Assembly (NCBI RefSeq): GCF_000300275.1
Contig: NZ_AMRN01000003.1
Location: 372,001-436,000, forward strand
Origin: Thalassospira profundimaris WP0211
GTDB lineage: Bacteria > Pseudomonadota > Alphaproteobacteria > Rhodospirillales > Thalassospiraceae
DNA length: 64,000 nt
Direction: 5' to 3'
Both the position numbers and the translations under genes were made by a program. Shown in pieces: positions 62,181 through 64,000 of this stretch. The stretch's first letter is position 1. Each line of letters starts with the position of its first letter. The notes under the pieces were generated by a model. It saw only the letters and a program-made list of their open reading frames with translations. It was not told the origin of the DNA and did no database searches.

Positions 62181-62216
62181 CAGGGCGCAGCATCATTGAC
62201 GATGGTCTGCGCCCTG
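62181..62216 (-). terminator. Probable terminator after accA
   Basis: CAGGGCGCAG (62181-62190) and CTGCGCCCTG (62207-62216) are perfect complements, with a short inner CATC/GATG pair. It lies 10 bases past the accA stop; the T run on the minus strand is poor. Confidence 0.6.
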
Positions 62217-62225
62217 AATGGAAAA

Positions 62226-63182
62226 TCAGTTCAGGCCCTTGCGGCCCATTTCAAGGAACTTGTCACGACGGCGCGCCTTCAGCACGCCACCTTCGACGTC
62301 ATCCATGCTTTCAAGTGCCTTGATGATCGCTTTGCCAACCCGTTTGCAGGCTTCCTTGGCATCGCGCTGTGCGCCACCAAGCGGCTCTGGTACGATTTCG
62401 TCAATCACGCCAAGCTGCAACAGATCCTGCGCGGTAAGACGGAGCGCCTCGGCGGCGGTTTTGGCTTCGTCGCCAGAACGCCACAGAATGGATGCGCAAC
62501 CTTCTGGCGAGATCACCGAATAGATCGAGTTTTCAAGCATCAGAACGTTGTTGGCAACCGCAAGCGCAATCGCACCACCCGATCCACCTTCGCCGATGAT
62601 GACAGACACCAGCGGCACCTTGATATCAAGGCAGGCTTCGATCGAACGTGCGATGGCTTCGGACTGGCCGCGCGCCTCGGCATCGGCACCCGGGAAGGCA
62701 CCAGCAGTATCAACAAGGGTGACAACCGGGATGTTGAAACGCTCAGCCATGCGCATCAGGCGGATTGCCTTGCGATAGCCTTCGGGGCGGGCGGAACCGA
62801 AATTGTGTTTCACACGGGTTTCGGTGTCGCGGCCTTTTTCATGGCCGATCACCATCACCGTGCGGCCCTGCAAACGACCGAAACCGCCGATGATTGCGGC
62901 GTCTTCGCCAAACTGGCGGTCACCGGAAAGCGGGGTGAAATCGTCAAACAGGTTGGCGATATAGTCGGTGAAATGCGGACGATCAGGATGGCGCGCCACC
63001 TGAGTTTTCTGCCAGGGGGTCAGCTTGCCATAGGTGCCTTGCAAAAGCTTGGTCAGCTTTTCCTGCAGGCGGGAAACCTCGTCTGCGATGTTGACTTCGT
63101 CACTGCCCGTCAAATGACGGAGCTCTTCGATCTTGCCTTCAAGTTCGGCGATCGGCTTTTCAAAATCGAGGAAGTTATGCAT
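62226..63182 (-). CDS. accA: Acetyl-CoA carboxylase carboxyltransferase subunit alpha (318 aa)
   Basis: Full-length AccA: the N-terminal [19 protein letters not shown] helix, [13 protein letters not shown], the carboxyltransferase core ([36 protein letters not shown]) and [20 protein letters not shown]. With AccD (elsewhere) it transfers carboxyl from biotin to acetyl-CoA to form malonyl-CoA for fatty acid synthesis. It is a housekeeping gene, transcribed alone from the region shared with the divergent acetyltransferase gene. Confidence 0.97.
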   Translation of the reverse strand: MHNFLDFEKPIAELEGKIEELRHLTGSDEVNIADEVSRLQEKLTKLLQGTYGKLTPWQKTQVARHPDRPHFTDYIANLFDDFTPLSGDRQFGEDAAIIGGFGRLQGRTVMVIGHEKGRDTETRVKHNFGSARPEGYRKAIRLMRMAERFNIPVVTLVDTAGAFPGADAEARGQSEAIARSIEACLDIKVPLVSVIIGEGGSGGAIALAVANNVLMLENSIYSVISPEGCASILWRSGDEAKTAAEALRLTAQDLLQLGVIDEIVPEPLGGAQRDAKEACKRVGKAIIKALESMDDVEGGVLKARRRDKFLEMGRKGLN

Positions 63183-63344
63183 CAGGGCATCATATCCGAC
63201 TGGGAAACAATGGGGCGGAACATAGTATATCGACCCGCCACGTCAAGGGCGGAGCTATGAACAGTCCATATTTTCCGTTTACGTAATAATTATGGCGTAG
63301 TGTTCATACATTCATTACGCCCGACAGTTTGCACGTGGAACCCC

Positions 63345-63839
63345 ATGACGTCCAGTATCGAGATCACACACATCAATGCCCCGGACGACGTTTCGTTCGA
63401 GCGGCTTGTTGAAATTCTTTTGGCAGCCTTTGCCTTTCAGGACGATATTGTCGATCCGCCAAGCTCGGCCAAATCGGTTTCGGTTTCCGAACTGCAATGG
63501 CGTTTTGCCCGTGACACACTGTTTGTTGCCCGGGATGGAAATGGCAACATCATCGGCCAAATCTGGATCGAGGATGTCGGCAAGGACGCCTATCTTTACA
63601 AGCTTTCGGTTGACCCGGCGGTCAAGGGGGCTGGTATCGGCAAGGCATTGGTCGAAGCCGCCTGCGCGTTTGCGCGTGATCGCGGCAAGCAGCATATGCG
63701 GCTTAGTGTTCGGATCGAACTTGAAGACAATATCGCGTTCTTCAAATCACGCGGGTTTGCGATTGTCGGCGAAGGTGTTCATGACGGATATGACAGAACG
63801 ACATTCTGGAAAATGGCGCGTGATTTGCAGCAAATCTGA
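63345..63839 (+). CDS. GNAT-family N-acetyltransferase (164 aa)
   Basis: The acetyl-CoA-binding motif A is LSVDPAVKGAGIGKALVEAA, followed by motif B around NIAFFKSRGFAIVGEGVH. One domain, no signal peptide. The substrate cannot be inferred. Two starts are possible: ATG 63300 adds 15 unlikely residues, ATG 63345 is preferred, though its upstream site (GTGGAA) is weak. It ends exactly where the convergent HxlR gene ends, with no bases between them. Confidence 0.85.
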   Translation: MTSSIEITHINAPDDVSFERLVEILLAAFAFQDDIVDPPSSAKSVSVSELQWRFARDTLFVARDGNGNIIGQIWIEDVGKDAYLYKLSVDPAVKGAGIGKALVEAACAFARDRGKQHMRLSVRIELEDNIAFFKSRGFAIVGEGVHDGYDRTTFWKMARDLQQI

Positions 63840-64000
63840 TCAGGCTGTTTTACTTTCGGGCATTGGGCGTTTTGACATCGCATAATACGGAACGTGGGTT
63901 TCGCCCCAGTCCTTGAGGGCCAGAATAATGCCGCGCAGCGTTTCACCCTTTTGGGTCAGGCTGTATTCAACGCGCGGCGGGACTTCGGCATAGACTTCAC
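63840..64000 (-). CDS. HxlR-family winged-helix regulator, 3' end only (cut by window edge)
   Basis: The last 50 or so codons are visible. The segment [20 protein letters not shown] is the wing region typical of HxlR/DUF24 regulators ([14 protein letters not shown]). The ending [13 protein letters not shown] matches the C-terminal dimerisation helix. HxlR proteins often sense reactive or electrophilic compounds and act on a divergent gene, which here lies outside the window. Confidence 0.85.
   Translation of the reverse strand, partial: EVYAEVPPRVEYSLTQKGETLRGIILALKDWGETHVPYYAMSKRPMPESKTA

Overview
The window looks like part of the chromosome of a marine or halotolerant alphaproteobacterium. 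Thalassospira or a close relative is my guess; no rRNA or other marker gene is present to prove it. The reasons are moderately high GC, many TRAP and ABC uptake systems, a complete ectoine/hydroxyectoine catabolic locus of the doe/eut type, a NaChBac-type sodium channel and a carboxynorspermidine polyamine route. Coding density is high. I saw no tRNA, rRNA, CRISPR array, prophage or intact transposase.

Layout. 1-4013 (+): end of a branched-chain-amino-acid-type ABC permease, a rare permease-ATPase-ATPase fusion, and a cytosine-deaminase-like amidohydrolase. 4066-6089 (-): two-component system. 6188-10523 (-): periplasmic molybdenum hydroxylase (2Fe-2S plus Mo subunits) with XdhC- and MobA-like cofactor genes. 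10813-11696: DUF1127 protein and an Lrp regulator, divergent. 11863-19347 (-): LacI regulator, sugar ABC transporter and GH63-like hydrolase, probably for glucosylglycerate or a related osmolyte, behind two tandem operators. 19943-21106: MFS transporter between copies of a dispersed palindromic repeat. 21233-23829 (-): carboxynorspermidine dehydrogenase and decarboxylase with a possible leader peptide. 24096-24584: VOC protein. 24611-32042: LacI regulator divergent from a ribose-type ABC transporter with an isomerase and an oxidoreductase; a 265-bp MITE-like element sits in the operon leader. 32458-38500 (+): hydroxyacid dehydrogenase, TRAP transporter, amidase and a tiny membrane protein. 38623-42233 (-): four overlapping or tightly spaced genes joining an arylsulfotransferase-like protein, two membrane proteins and a PAPS-type sulfotransferase; this is the least explained cluster here.

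42441-56567 is the ectoine locus. Uptake is by a TRAP transporter whose binding-protein gene is split off and divergent. EutABC convert hydroxyectoine towards ectoine, DoeA opens the ring, DoeB deacetylates, and DoeD and DoeC carry diaminobutyrate to aspartate. EnuR (MocR type) and an AsnC/DoeX protein regulate. Two almost identical 17-bp palindromes mark probable EnuR operators in front of both halves of the transporter.

56748-64000: a small membrane protein, a very large unusual ABC protein with a split nucleotide-binding domain and a C-terminal cyclic-nucleotide-binding domain, an MBL-fold hydrolase, a bacterial voltage-gated sodium channel, accA, a GNAT acetyltransferase and the 3' end of an HxlR regulator. 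The general picture is scavenging of osmolytes, sugars, organic acids and N-heterocycles. Most starts were moved inward from the longest reading frame where a ribosome-binding site and family alignment favoured it.
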